A stretch of 64,000 nt of DNA, from positions 62,001 through 126,000 of the forward strand of contig CAYFOK010000004.1 in NCBI GenBank assembly GCA_964344685.1, read 5' to 3'. The notes under the pieces are model-generated. The model did not search any database, was not told the origin of the DNA, and saw only the letters and a program-made list of their open reading frames with translations. Positions 1-8,162 of the stretch are shown in pieces. A program made the translations under genes and the position numbers. The DNA comes from Scalindua sp964344685. Its GTDB lineage: Bacteria; Planctomycetota; Brocadiia; Brocadiales; Scalinduaceae. How positions within the stretch are numbered: the stretch's first letter is position 1; the number at the start of each line of letters is the position of its first letter.

Positions 1-595
1 CAATAATTCCCACCATGATGATTAAAGAGATACCGCTACCGATACCGTGTGCATCAATCTGCTCTCCTATCCACATCAACAACACAGTTCCAGTAGTTAA
101 AAGAACTGCCGCCATAAGTTGGAACTGGACACCCTGAATATGTATTGGCACAACAGATACGCCATTAATTTCGATCGCGTACAGAGTACGTATCATTATA
201 AATGCTTGAAAAAGACACAAACCGACAGTAGTCAACCTTGTATATTGGTTTATCTTTTTCCTGCCAACATCACCTTCCTTTTGTAATCTCTCAAGAAAAG
301 GAACAACACCTACAAGTAACTGAAATATAATGGAGGCACTGATATATGGCATAATCCCCAAACCAAAGATTGCACCAGAACTCATAGCTCCACCGGCAAA
401 TAAATCTACTAAACCCAACAACTGCCCTACACCTGATTGTGTAAACTGCTGAAAGTATGCTTTTAACACTGCTGTATCAATGCCTGGCATAGGAATAAAA
501 ACGCCTAATCTGCATACTGCTAGCAAGCCCAGAGTTATCAACAATTTATTCCTCAACTCAGGAATTCTAAACATATTTGTGAACTTCTCTATCAT
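1..595 (-). CDS. secY: Protein translocase subunit SecY (partial, N-terminal 198 residues)
   Basis: Central pore subunit of the SecYEG inner-membrane translocon. The visible part starts MIEKFTNMFRIPELRNK and contains the SecY motif GLGIMPYISASIIFQLL at about residues 78-94, followed by further hydrophobic segments. The gene runs off the left edge of the window, so the C-terminal half is not seen. Its ATG overlaps the TGA of rplO (ATGA at 592-595), so translation is probably coupled. It is the last visible gene of the superoperon and sits in the usual spc position after L15. Confidence 0.96.
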   Translation of the reverse strand, partial: MIEKFTNMFRIPELRNKLLITLGLLAVCRLGVFIPMPGIDTAVLKAYFQQFTQSGVGQLLGLVDLFAGGAMSSGAIFGLGIMPYISASIIFQLLVGVVPFLERLQKEGDVGRKKINQYTRLTTVGLCLFQAFIMIRTLYAIEINGVSVVPIHIQGVQFQLMAAVLLTTGTVLLMWIGEQIDAHGIGSGISLIIMVGII

Positions 596-1035
596 GATAG
601 CTTTTCTGCTTCTCCTCCGACCTCTTTAATCTTGGCAATTGCCGCCCCACTAAACTTATGCGCAGCTATAGTAAGCGTTTTGGTCAATGCCCCTTCACCC
701 AGGACTTTTAAATCATATTTAGTATTTTTTATCAAGCCACAATCTTTTAGTTTTTGTAAATCTACACGTGTCCCAGAATCAAAGCTCTCAAAATCCTTAA
801 CGTTCAATATTGTGTACTTTTTTTTAAAAGGATTGTTGAACCCTCTTTTAGGAACTCTACGGAACAAAGGCATCTGACCACCTTCAAATATTGATCTTAA
901 TTTATTGCCTGAACGTGATTTTTGGCCTTTAAACCCCTTACAACTTGTTTTACCATGGCCAGAACCGGGTCCTCTCCCCACACGTTTTCTCTTTTTTATT
1001 TTTTGGAATGTCTTTTTAGCATCTATCAAATTCAT
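592..1035 (-). CDS. rplO: 50S ribosomal protein L15
   Basis: Large-subunit protein that binds 23S rRNA late in assembly. The 147-residue product has the Gly-, Arg- and Lys-rich N-terminal extension GRGPGSGHGKTSCKGFKGQ at about residues 20-38, which threads into rRNA, and then the globular domain. It overlaps rpsE upstream by 4 bp (ATGA at 1032-1035) and secY downstream by 4 bp. The L30 gene (rpmD) that usually sits between S5 and L15 is absent, because the two genes overlap directly. Confidence 0.97.
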   Translation of the reverse strand: MNLIDAKKTFQKIKKRKRVGRGPGSGHGKTSCKGFKGQKSRSGNKLRSIFEGGQMPLFRRVPKRGFNNPFKKKYTILNVKDFESFDSGTRVDLQKLKDCGLIKNTKYDLKVLGEGALTKTLTIAAHKFSGAAIAKIKEVGGEAEKLS

Positions 1036-1517
1036 TCTACCTTTACACCTCTTAACAACTCGATTTCTTGCTTGGTCCTTAACGATTTAAGCCCTTCAGC
1101 TGTAGCCTTTACTACATTCAAAGGATTTCTCGTACCATAACATTTCGTTAAAATATCAGTAATACCTACAGATTCCAGTACTGATCGTGCTGAAGTTCCC
1201 GCTTTTATCCCGGTACCTGGCGCTGCTGGCTTCATAAATACCCTCGCAGTTTTATAACACCCCCATACCTCGTGTGGTATAGTTCCGTTTACAATAGGAA
1301 TCGAATAAGTATATCTATTGGCATCTTTCACTGCCTTTCCAACTGCATTTGGAACTTCCCTTGCCTTACCAAAACCGTACCCAACAGTCCCATTTTTATC
1401 ACCAACCACTACTAATGCGCTAAAGCTCATACTCTTCCCACCCTTTGTCACATTAGTACACCTATTGATTTTTACAACCGTCTCTTCTAATTGATCAGTA
1501 TCTTTTTTATACGCCAA
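1032..1517 (-). CDS. rpsE: 30S ribosomal protein S5
   Basis: Small-subunit protein of the decoding and mRNA-entry region, important for accuracy. The 161-residue product carries the N-terminal double-stranded-RNA-binding S5 fold (VVKINRCTNVTKGGKSMSF, about residues 14-32, then a GYGFGKA loop) and the C-terminal domain with GIKAGTSARSVLESVGI. It lies 40 nt after rplR and overlaps rplO by 4 bp. Confidence 0.97.
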   Translation of the reverse strand: MAYKKDTDQLEETVVKINRCTNVTKGGKSMSFSALVVVGDKNGTVGYGFGKAREVPNAVGKAVKDANRYTYSIPIVNGTIPHEVWGCYKTARVFMKPAAPGTGIKAGTSARSVLESVGITDILTKCYGTRNPLNVVKATAEGLKSLRTKQEIELLRGVKVE

Positions 1518-1557
1518 AAGAGCCTCCTATCGTTTACAATATTTCTATATAAGCACT

Positions 1558-1926
1558 TTAACAATCAAGATTATTTTTTCTTGCGCTATCGGCTAAGGCC
1601 TTCACCCTGCCATGATATTTGTACCCACCTCTATCAAAGACTATTTTGGTAATCCCCAGCTTCAATGCTTCTTCAGCTATTTTTTGGCCTACCAGTTCCG
1701 CCGCCTTTATGTTTCCTCCATATGGCAATTTTTCTTTTATATCTTTTGTCAATGTCGAAGCACTAGCCAGTGTCATGCCGGTAGTATCATCTATTATCTG
1801 GCAATAGATATTCTTTGAACTTCTGAACACACTCAGCCTCGGTCTTTCCTTAGAACCAAAGATTTTTTTCCTAATTCCTTTACGACGTCTAAGTCGCTTT
1901 TTATATTTTTCTTTGCAAATATTCAT
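1558..1926 (-). CDS. rplR: 50S ribosomal protein L18
   Basis: 5S rRNA-binding protein of the central protuberance. The 122 residues match the usual length. A basic N-terminus (KKRLRRRKGIRKKIFG) is followed by RPRLSVFRSSKNIYCQIIDD and the C-terminal VFDRGGYKYHGRVKALAD signature. It lies between rplF (37 nt upstream) and rpsE (40 nt downstream), as in the spc operon. Confidence 0.97.
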   Translation of the reverse strand: MNICKEKYKKRLRRRKGIRKKIFGSKERPRLSVFRSSKNIYCQIIDDTTGMTLASASTLTKDIKEKLPYGGNIKAAELVGQKIAEEALKLGITKIVFDRGGYKYHGRVKALADSARKNNLDC

Positions 1927-1963
1927 AGACTTGCTTTTCTTATTCTAAAAAGAGGTGCAAAAA

Positions 1964-2524
1964 CTACGATGAAGTAGCTACCGCCTTGCCTGCCTTTCTA
2001 CGTACAATCTCATCTGCATACTTTACACCCTTCCCTTTGTATGGCTCAGGCGGACGCAGGCGCCTGATGTTTGCCGCAAACTGACCAACTTTTTGTTTAT
2101 CAATACCTGTAACAGTAAATTTCCCAGGATTTGTCTGATTTTGAATTTCAACCTTTATCTCTTTAGGAATTTTCACTTTTATTGAGTGTGAAAACCCAAG
2201 TTGCAAAACCAGTTCTTCACCCTGCATTTTTATATTGTAACCTAATCCAATTATCTCCATATCCCTGGAAAAACCATTTGTAACACCATGCACATTATTT
2301 GCCAATAGCGTACGCGTCAGGCCATGGAGCTCTTTGCATTGCCGTTCTTCAGAAGGACGTACCACGCTAAACTGTTTTGCCTCTTCATCAACCTTAATAC
2401 TCATTAAAGAATGGATTGGCTGCACTATTGCCCCTTTAGGGCCTTCTATTGTTACGGTATCTTTACTACATTTCACTTTAACACCGTCTGGTATAGGGAT
2501 TGGTTTTTTTCCTATTCGCGACAT
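1964..2524 (-). CDS. rplF: 50S ribosomal protein L6
   Basis: Binds 23S rRNA domain VI near the sarcin-ricin loop and the factor-binding site. The 186-residue product has the two repeated L6 domains. It starts MSRIGKKPIPIPDGVKV and ends with the family signature LRPPEPYKGKGVKY at about residues 155-168. An 84-nt gap separates it from rpsH, one of the longer gaps in this part of the cluster, with no obvious ORF in it. Confidence 0.97.
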   Translation of the reverse strand: MSRIGKKPIPIPDGVKVKCSKDTVTIEGPKGAIVQPIHSLMSIKVDEEAKQFSVVRPSEERQCKELHGLTRTLLANNVHGVTNGFSRDMEIIGLGYNIKMQGEELVLQLGFSHSIKVKIPKEIKVEIQNQTNPGKFTVTGIDKQKVGQFAANIRRLRPPEPYKGKGVKYADEIVRRKAGKAVATSS

Positions 2525-2608
2525 TTCTTATCCTGTGTTGCAATAAAACAATAAATTTAGAAAATAGTATATTATCTTGTTTAATGAATCAGCTGATAAA
2601 AACCTTAT

Positions 2609-3007
2609 TTACCATACTGTACAAATATGTTCACCACCGATATTGTGTGCTCTGCACTCTTTATTACTTAAAATCCCCTTCGAAGTTGAAAATATCGATA
2701 TACCAATACCGTTAAGCACTCTACCTATATCTTCTACCCCTTTATATATTCTCTTTCCCGGCTTACTTTCTCTTTTTATGTGGCTGATCACTCTCTGATT
2801 TAGCGGCCCATATTTAAGATAAACCCTCAATATACCCTGTTTTTCATCAGGAATAACCTTGAATTCCTTTATAAAACCTTCCTTTTTCAAAACCTCCGCA
2901 ATGCCAACCTTAATACGTGAAGATGGAATATTTACAGCCTCTCTTTCGACCATAATACCATTACGTATTCTTGTCAACATGTCTGCCACAGGATCAGTCA
3001 TACTCAT
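2609..3007 (-). CDS. rpsH: 30S ribosomal protein S8
   Basis: Primary 16S rRNA-binding protein (helix 21); in E. coli it is also the translational repressor of the spc operon. The 132-residue product starts MSMTDPVADMLTRIRNG and ends with the diagnostic S8 signature beginning STSKGILSNKEC and finishing GGEHICTVW. It lies between rpsZ and rplF in standard order. Whether it autoregulates this much longer operon cannot be seen. Confidence 0.97.
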   Translation of the reverse strand: MSMTDPVADMLTRIRNGIMVEREAVNIPSSRIKVGIAEVLKKEGFIKEFKVIPDEKQGILRVYLKYGPLNQRVISHIKRESKPGKRIYKGVEDIGRVLNGIGISIFSTSKGILSNKECRAHNIGGEHICTVW

Positions 3008-3053
3008 TTTAATAAGCCTCTTTTCAGTTTATGAAAAATCATTGAATTACATT

Positions 3054-3239
3054 CTACCAGCTTGCCTTCTTTACCCCTGGTATTTCCCCCTTGGAAGCAA
3101 GGCCCCTAAAACACAATCTACATATTTGGAACTTTCTGTAATATGCCCTGGGCCTCCCACAAAGTTGACACCTATTATATCTTCGAGTTTTGAATTTTGG
3201 CTCCCTCTCAGATTTTACTATTAATGCTTTTCTTGCCAT
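3054..3239 (-). CDS. rpsZ: 30S ribosomal protein S14, short zinc-binding type
   Basis: Small-subunit head protein. At 61 residues this is the short C+ form, with zinc ligands Cys24, Cys27, Cys40 and Cys43 in RCQLCGRPRAYYRKFQICRLC. It is not the roughly 100-residue zinc-free form found in E. coli. It lies 56 nt after rplE and 46 nt before rpsH. It ends in the conserved GEIPGVKKASW tail. Confidence 0.96.
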   Translation of the reverse strand: MARKALIVKSEREPKFKTRRYNRCQLCGRPRAYYRKFQICRLCFRGLASKGEIPGVKKASW

Positions 3240-3295
3240 AAATACTCCGCGTGTTTAGAAGTCTATTGCTAAATTAAAATTCTCAAAGAAAAAAA

Positions 3296-3835
3296 TCATG
3301 TTTTAAAAGGCATTCCAAAAAGCCTCAACATTTCACGTGACTGCTCATCCGATTTTACAGATACTACAAAAGTGATATCCATACCCTGAACAAATTCTAT
3401 ATCATCAGCATTTATTTCAGGAAATACAGCCAATTCACTTATGCCCAATGTATAGCATCCACGGCCATCAAACGATTTAGCTGAGAGGCCACGAAAATCC
3501 TTTATCCTAGGCAAAACAATGCTTATTAAACGATCCATAAATTCGTAAGCCATCTTATCACGAAGTGTTACTTTACAACCAACAGGATCACCTTTTCTCA
3601 ACTTAAAACCAGCTATATCCTTACGAGCCCTTGTCATACTAGGTTTCTGACACGAAAGTACTGCCAAGTGCCTCATTGCATCTTCAAGAAGCTTTTTATT
3701 TTCTTTAGCTCTTCCAACGCCCATGTTTATAACTATTTTCTCCAGCCTTGGAACTTCCATTTTATTCTTCAAACTGAACTCTTCCATCAACTTGGGCACA
3801 ATCTCTTTCTTATATTTTTCTATTAAACGCGCCAT
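3296..3835 (-). CDS. rplE: 50S ribosomal protein L5
   Basis: 5S rRNA-binding protein that also contacts P-site tRNA and forms the B1b bridge to S13. The 179 residues match the family length. Typical segments are KIVINMGVGRAKENKKLLE (about 33-51), GFKLRKGDPVGCKVTLR (about 75-91) and the C-terminal GMDITFVVS. It lies 28 nt after rplX. Confidence 0.97.
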   Translation of the reverse strand: MARLIEKYKKEIVPKLMEEFSLKNKMEVPRLEKIVINMGVGRAKENKKLLEDAMRHLAVLSCQKPSMTRARKDIAGFKLRKGDPVGCKVTLRDKMAYEFMDRLISIVLPRIKDFRGLSAKSFDGRGCYTLGISELAVFPEINADDIEFVQGMDITFVVSVKSDEQSREMLRLFGMPFKT

Positions 3836-3863
3836 TCTTTATTTCATATCCTGGTTTTCAATT

Positions 3864-4199
3864 TTAATCAGAAGCAATTATTTCACTTCCACATTTATAA
3901 CACACTCTTACCTTATCACCATTTTCAAGAAACTTGAATCTTGTCCGTACACCCCTACCGTCCTTCTCGCAATTTTTATTTTGACATATTACCAATACAT
4001 TTGATGCAGAAATGGGTGCCTCCTTCTGCACTCGGCCGCCCTGCGGGTTTTTTTCACTGCGCTTCACATGCTTTTGAATATAATTAATCCCCTCAACAAT
4101 GACACGATTCTGCTTTGCCATCACATTCAATATTTTTCCAGTTTTACCAGCATCATCACCAGCAGTAACCTCTATAATGTCATTTCTTCTTACATGCAT
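3864..4199 (-). CDS. rplX: 50S ribosomal protein L24 with C-terminal zinc-ribbon-like cysteines
   Basis: Assembly-initiator protein that binds the 5' end of 23S rRNA. The 111-residue product has the KOW motif near the N-terminus (DIIEVTAGDDAGKTGKILNV, about 7-26). The C-terminal half carries Cys72, Cys77, Cys100 and Cys103 (CX4C-X22-CX2C), likely a zinc ribbon of the kind found in many non-proteobacterial L24 proteins. It lies 34 nt after rplN. Confidence 0.96.
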   Translation of the reverse strand: MHVRRNDIIEVTAGDDAGKTGKILNVMAKQNRVIVEGINYIQKHVKRSEKNPQGGRVQKEAPISASNVLVICQNKNCEKDGRGVRTRFKFLENGDKVRVCYKCGSEIIASD

Positions 4200-4233
4200 A
4201 TCTTTTACAAACTCCCTTTTCAGAATATTATAT

Positions 4234-4602
4234 TTACACTACTTCAGGAGCCAATGAAATTATTCTCATGAAATTTTTTTGTCTTAACTCCCTGGCAACT
4301 GCACCAAAAATCCTTGTCCCTTTCGGGCTTCCATCATCTCCTATGATAACAATTGCATTTCTATCAAACTTCAAATAAGAGCCATCATCGCGCCTAATAT
4401 TTTTCTTTGTCCTGACAACCACACCTTTAGCAACTTCACCCTTTTTCACAGTTCCGTTTGGAATAGCTTTCTTTACAGCAACTACAACGATATCTCCAAC
4501 TGATGCATAAACACGTCTGGACCCCCCAAGAACCTTGATACATTTAGCCATTTTTGCACCTGAGTTATCAGCAACATCTAACATCGTTTGTTCCATTATC
4601 AT
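4234..4602 (-). CDS. rplN: 50S ribosomal protein L14
   Basis: Subunit-interface protein that contacts 16S rRNA and L19 and is the binding site of silencing factor RsfS. The 122 residues include the near-invariant start MIMEQTMLDVADNSGAK and the core KKAIPNGTVKKGEVAKGVVV. The usual start is the second Met (MEQTML); both are possible. It lies 18 nt after rpsQ, where the S10 and spc operons join. Confidence 0.97.
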   Translation of the reverse strand: MIMEQTMLDVADNSGAKMAKCIKVLGGSRRVYASVGDIVVVAVKKAIPNGTVKKGEVAKGVVVRTKKNIRRDDGSYLKFDRNAIVIIGDDGSPKGTRIFGAVARELRQKNFMRIISLAPEVV

Positions 4603-4620
4603 ATCTTCAACATCCTTTTA

Positions 4621-4878
4621 CTATTTCACAATGCGAACTAATCGCCAGCGTTTATTCTTACTTATTGGCCTTGATTCTACAATCTCTACCTTATCCCCTT
4701 GCCCGGCCTTGTTTTCTTCATCGTGTGCCTTATAAACAGTTACTCTTTTAACATATTTTCCATATTTGGGATGCTTAACTCGTCGTTCTGCTTTCACAGT
4801 AATCGTCTTCTTCATCTTATTACTTGATACCACACCAATTACCGCCTTCCGGTGCTTTTTATTTTTTTCAGTTTCCAT
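4621..4878 (-). CDS. rpsQ: 30S ribosomal protein S17
   Basis: OB-fold protein and primary 16S rRNA binder. The 85-residue product shows the family pattern KAVIGVVSSNKMKKTITV followed by RRVKHPKYGKYVKR and the DKVEIVESRPISKNKRW motif. A short, highly charged N-terminus (METEKNKKHRK) precedes the fold. It lies 9 nt after rpmC. Confidence 0.97.
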   Translation of the reverse strand: METEKNKKHRKAVIGVVSSNKMKKTITVKAERRVKHPKYGKYVKRVTVYKAHDEENKAGQGDKVEIVESRPISKNKRWRLVRIVK

Positions 4879-4887
4879 AATTTTACC

Positions 4888-5115
4888 TTATTCTTCTTCT
4901 TTCTTCTCAGCCAGATCCGCGTTAATACCCAATTCCACTTCTCTTAGAACAGTCTTTAACCGTGCAATATCTTTTTTTATTTGCTTGTATTGTGCTGAAT
5001 TGCGTATTTCACCCGCCTGCCATTGAAACCTAAAATTCAATAGCTCCCTCTTACAAGCCTCCAGTTCTTCAAGTATTTCCGGATGCGATTTTTCTCTAAT
5101 TTCGCTCGCCTTCAA
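4888..5115 (-). CDS. rpmC: 50S ribosomal protein L29
   Basis: Small helical-hairpin protein at the polypeptide exit tunnel, part of the docking site for trigger factor and SRP. The 75 residues show the L29 pattern LEACKRELLNFRFQWQAGEI followed by RLKTVLRE. It ends in an acidic tail of unknown importance. Its ATG overlaps the stop of rplP (ATGA at 5112-5115). Confidence 0.96.
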   Translation of the reverse strand: MKASEIREKSHPEILEELEACKRELLNFRFQWQAGEIRNSAQYKQIKKDIARLKTVLREVELGINADLAEKKEEE

Positions 5116-5531
5116 ATCGCTACTCTCCTCTTAACGAACACAACTCTAACAGGCAACTTGTATGCTATCCTGTTAAACGCCTGCTTTGCCATCTCCTCTG
5201 TTACCCCTCCCAACTCATACAAGATAGTACCAGGTTTAACAACTGCAACCCACTTATCTGGCTCACCCTTACCCTTCCCCATTCTTGTTTCAATTGGCTT
5301 TGCTGTAACCGGTTTATGTGGAAAGATCCTTATAATCAGCTTGCCTTCCCTTGAAATATATTGTGTAGCCGCCACCCTACCAGCTTCAATATGCTGTGCC
5401 GTTATCCAGCCTTGTTCGGTAGATTGCAATCCATAATCACCAAAGCACACTGTGTTTCCCCTTGTAGCATTACCTTTAATCTTTCCTCTTTGAGTCTTTC
5501 TAAACTTAACCCTTTTTGGCATCAACCGCAT
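5112..5531 (-). CDS. rplP: 50S ribosomal protein L16
   Basis: Organises the A-site and P-site regions of the 50S subunit near the peptidyl-transferase centre. The conserved start MPKRVKFRKTQRGK begins at 5522. A more upstream in-frame ATG at 5531 would add MRL. A GGGGTGG purine run lies just before 5531 and spaces better for that start, so 5531 is kept. The coding region overlaps rpsC by 26 nt. Signatures present are GAPDK-like GEPDKWVAVVKPG and EMAKQAFNRIAYKLPV. Confidence 0.97.
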   Translation of the reverse strand: MRLMPKRVKFRKTQRGKIKGNATRGNTVCFGDYGLQSTEQGWITAQHIEAGRVAATQYISREGKLIIRIFPHKPVTAKPIETRMGKGKGEPDKWVAVVKPGTILYELGGVTEEMAKQAFNRIAYKLPVRVVFVKRRVAI

Positions 5532-6177
5532 AATCCACCCCTTTTTCTAAATCAACCAATCCTTTATATACCCATACTTTAACGCCAATCGTACCATAAG
5601 TAGTTAAAGACTCAGCAAACCCGTAATCAACATTTGCTCTTAACGTATGCAAGGGAATACTCCCTTTAGTTGCACCTTCTGTTCTCGCTATCTCCGCCCC
5701 TGCCAAACGCCCGGACACTTGCACTTTAACCCCTTGTGCACCCAATCCCATTGTACTATCAACAGCTTTTTTTATTGTTCTTCTATAAGCAGCTCTTTTT
5801 TGCAATTGCTCAGCTATATTCTCTGCTACCAGCTGTGCCTCTAATTCTGGCTTATCAATTTCCTGAATTTTTATATCCACGCCCTTTTCCACTATTTTTT
5901 CAATACCACTCTTCAATTTTTCAATTTCAGCACCCTTACGGCCAATTATTAATCCGGGCCTTGCAGAATAAATAATGATTTTCGCCCCTTCATCACGCGT
6001 TCTTTCAATTTCAACTTTAGGGATTCCTGTAAATCTGTAATTCTGTTTTATAAATTTTCTTATTCTTTGATCTTCCACAAGTAGCTTGCCGAACTGTTTC
6101 TTATCAGCGTACCATCGTGATCGCCAACTTTCCGTTATCCCCAGCCTGAACCCTATTGGACAAACTTTTTGACCCAT
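5506..6177 (-). CDS. rpsC: 30S ribosomal protein S3
   Basis: Forms the mRNA entry channel with S4 and S5 and has helicase-related activity in the ribosome. The 223-residue product starts MGQKVCPIGFRLGITESW. It has a KH domain (IIIYSARPGLIIGRKGAEI, about 67-85) and the C-terminal S3 domain with GAQGVKVQVSGRLAGAEIAR. It lies 78 nt after rplV and its 3' end overlaps rplP. Confidence 0.97.
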   Translation of the reverse strand: MGQKVCPIGFRLGITESWRSRWYADKKQFGKLLVEDQRIRKFIKQNYRFTGIPKVEIERTRDEGAKIIIYSARPGLIIGRKGAEIEKLKSGIEKIVEKGVDIKIQEIDKPELEAQLVAENIAEQLQKRAAYRRTIKKAVDSTMGLGAQGVKVQVSGRLAGAEIARTEGATKGSIPLHTLRANVDYGFAESLTTYGTIGVKVWVYKGLVDLEKGVDYAVDAKKG

Positions 6178-6255
6178 ATTAGCCTTTCTAATTATAATGC
6201 AGAAATAATATCATTTAAAATACCAATTATCTTTCGAGAACAATAGAATTAATCT

Positions 6256-6594
6256 CTATTTCCCCTCATCAGACAGCACTAGAGATATATGGCTTGTACG
6301 CTTCTTAATCATCGAAGAAACCCCTCTTGCCCTGGGCCTGTACCATTTACGCGCCGGGCCCCCATCTACATACACCTCTTTTACATATAAAGAATCAATA
6401 TCTACACCCTGATTTTCACTGGCTCCAGCAATTGCTGCCCTTAAAGTTTTGTCTACAAAGAATGACGCTCTCTTATTTGTTAATCTTAATGTCTCTAAAG
6501 CGTGGTTTACAGATTTCCCCCTTATCAGATCAACTACGTATCTTGTTTTCCTCGGAGACATTTTGACATATCTACAACTTGCTTTGAAATTCAT
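6256..6594 (-). CDS. rplV: 50S ribosomal protein L22
   Basis: Its extended beta-hairpin lines the peptide exit tunnel, where macrolide-resistance and arrest-peptide contacts map in other bacteria. The 112-residue product shows KMSPRKTRYVVDLIRGKSV (about 11-29) and the hairpin KEVYVDGGPARKWYRPRARG. The usual length is about 110. It lies 61 nt after rpsS. Confidence 0.97.
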   Translation of the reverse strand: MNFKASCRYVKMSPRKTRYVVDLIRGKSVNHALETLRLTNKRASFFVDKTLRAAIAGASENQGVDIDSLYVKEVYVDGGPARKWYRPRARGVSSMIKKRTSHISLVLSDEGK

Positions 6595-6655
6595 TGTATA
6601 TAAATTTTTAATTATTAATAAAATTCAAGCTACTATGCATATCACACTACTACCG

Positions 6656-6925
6656 CTACTTTTTCTTTGTTCCCCCATGCCCCCTATAAGTCCTCGTAGG
6701 TGCAAATTCTCCAAGTTTGTGTCCAACCATATCTTCCATAATAAATAGCTTATGAAAAGTTTTACCGTTATGCACCATAAATGTATGTGACACGAATTCT
6801 GGTATAATTATACAACTTCGAGACCATGTTCGGATCGGATCTTTAACACCGGAATCTCTTTGCTTTAACACCTTCTTAAGCAGTTTGCTGTCGACAAAAG
6901 GCCCTTTTTTTACTGAACGTCCCAT
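6656..6925 (-). CDS. rpsS: 30S ribosomal protein S19
   Basis: Small-subunit head protein that forms a complex with S13 near the A-site tRNA. The 89-residue product is canonical: MGRSVKKGPFVDSKLLKKV, the IRTWSRSCIIIPEFVSHTF segment, then HKLGEFAPTRTYRGHGG. It lies 38 nt after rplB. Confidence 0.97.
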   Translation of the reverse strand: MGRSVKKGPFVDSKLLKKVLKQRDSGVKDPIRTWSRSCIIIPEFVSHTFMVHNGKTFHKLFIMEDMVGHKLGEFAPTRTYRGHGGTKKK

Positions 6926-6963
6926 AATTTAAGCTCTTTTTAAAAAGTTTATTATAACTGGAA

Positions 6964-7797
6964 TTATTTGCGCTTAGACTTTCTTCTTATTATGAATTTA
7001 TTACTTGTCGCCTTCTTTCTCCTCGTCTTACCACCCTTTGCCAATACACCGGTAGGAGAACAAGGGTGTCTTCCCCCATGACTCCTGCCCTCTCCTCCTC
7101 CTAAAGGATGTGCAACAGGGTTCATAGCAGTACCTCTAACATGCGGCCTGCGGCCCTTCCACCTTTTCCTGCCAGCCTTTCCAAGCCTATTACCCATGTG
7201 GTCCGCATTACCAACACGGCCCACAGTTGCTCTACATTCATGAAAAATCTTTCGAACCTCTCCAGAAGGAAGAACTACTTGCGCATACTTGCCCTCTTTT
7301 GCCAAAACTCGCGCAGCACTACCAGCTGATTTAACAATTTTCCCGCCTTCTCCAGGTCTTAATTCAATATTATGAATTTCCAGACCCAAATGCATGTTTT
7401 TAAGAGGCATGCTATTACCGGTCTGGGGCTCTACCTTCTCTCCAGACAAGATTTTGTCCCCTACAGCTAAACCAACAGGCGCTAATATATAGCGCTTCTC
7501 TCCATCCAAATAATGCAACAAAGCAATGTTAGCAGAACGGTTAGGATCATACTCTATAGTAGCAACTTTCGCCGGAACATCATGCTTGTTTCTCTTAAAG
7601 TCTATAATTCTATATTTCCTCTTGTTCCCACCGCCTCGATGCCTAACTGTTATTTTACCCTCGTTATTCCTTCCACTCTTTTTATTCATAGGAAGCAACA
7701 ACTTTTTTTCAGGAGTAACCGATGTTATCTCTGAGAAATCGGATACTGTCCCAAGACGTCTTCCATTAGTTGTAGGCTTGTAACGTTTAATTCCCAT
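6964..7797 (-). CDS. rplB: 50S ribosomal protein L2
   Basis: Conserved 23S rRNA-binding protein needed for subunit joining and peptidyl-transferase activity. The 277-residue product has the two-domain L2 fold. It shows GRNNEGKITVRHRGGGNKR (about 43-61) and the C-terminal signature RGTAMNPVAHPLGGGEGRS, which contains the His residue conserved in all L2 proteins. It lies 31 nt after rplW. Confidence 0.98.
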   Translation of the reverse strand: MGIKRYKPTTNGRRLGTVSDFSEITSVTPEKKLLLPMNKKSGRNNEGKITVRHRGGGNKRKYRIIDFKRNKHDVPAKVATIEYDPNRSANIALLHYLDGEKRYILAPVGLAVGDKILSGEKVEPQTGNSMPLKNMHLGLEIHNIELRPGEGGKIVKSAGSAARVLAKEGKYAQVVLPSGEVRKIFHECRATVGRVGNADHMGNRLGKAGRKRWKGRRPHVRGTAMNPVAHPLGGGEGRSHGGRHPCSPTGVLAKGGKTRRKKATSNKFIIRRKSKRK

Positions 7798-7828
7798 TTA
7801 AATCACGCTTTCAAATTTATTTAGTAGT

Positions 7829-8110
7829 TTAGTAACCAAGGTCAATACGATCCCCATCCTTCAAGGTTACTATTGCTTTCTTCCATCCGCCTGTTTTGTA
7901 TATTTTATTTCTATATTTCCTTGATTTTCCAACCCTGTTTAAGGTACGAACAGCTAAAACCTCAACCTCAAACAACTTCTCTATTGCTTCTTTTACTTGT
8001 ATTTTGTTTACCTTCTTATCTACCTCAAAATGATAAGAATTTGAGGCCTCTCTATCACCAACACTTTTTTCTGAAGACAAAGGCTTTTTTATAATTTGAT
8101 AATAATCCAT
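7829..8110 (-). CDS. rplW: 50S ribosomal protein L23
   Basis: Exit-tunnel protein that anchors trigger factor and SRP. The 93-residue product starts with the L23 pattern YYQIIKKPLSSEKSV, has the VDKKVNKIQVKEAIEKLFEV helix-strand segment and ends in KKAIVTLKDGDRIDLG. It lies 52 nt after rplD. Confidence 0.96.
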   Translation of the reverse strand: MDYYQIIKKPLSSEKSVGDREASNSYHFEVDKKVNKIQVKEAIEKLFEVEVLAVRTLNRVGKSRKYRNKIYKTGGWKKAIVTLKDGDRIDLGY

Positions 8111-8162
8111 AATATTTTTTCCAAACTAAATATTCTCTTTTATTAATTAATCTTTGGCAAAT

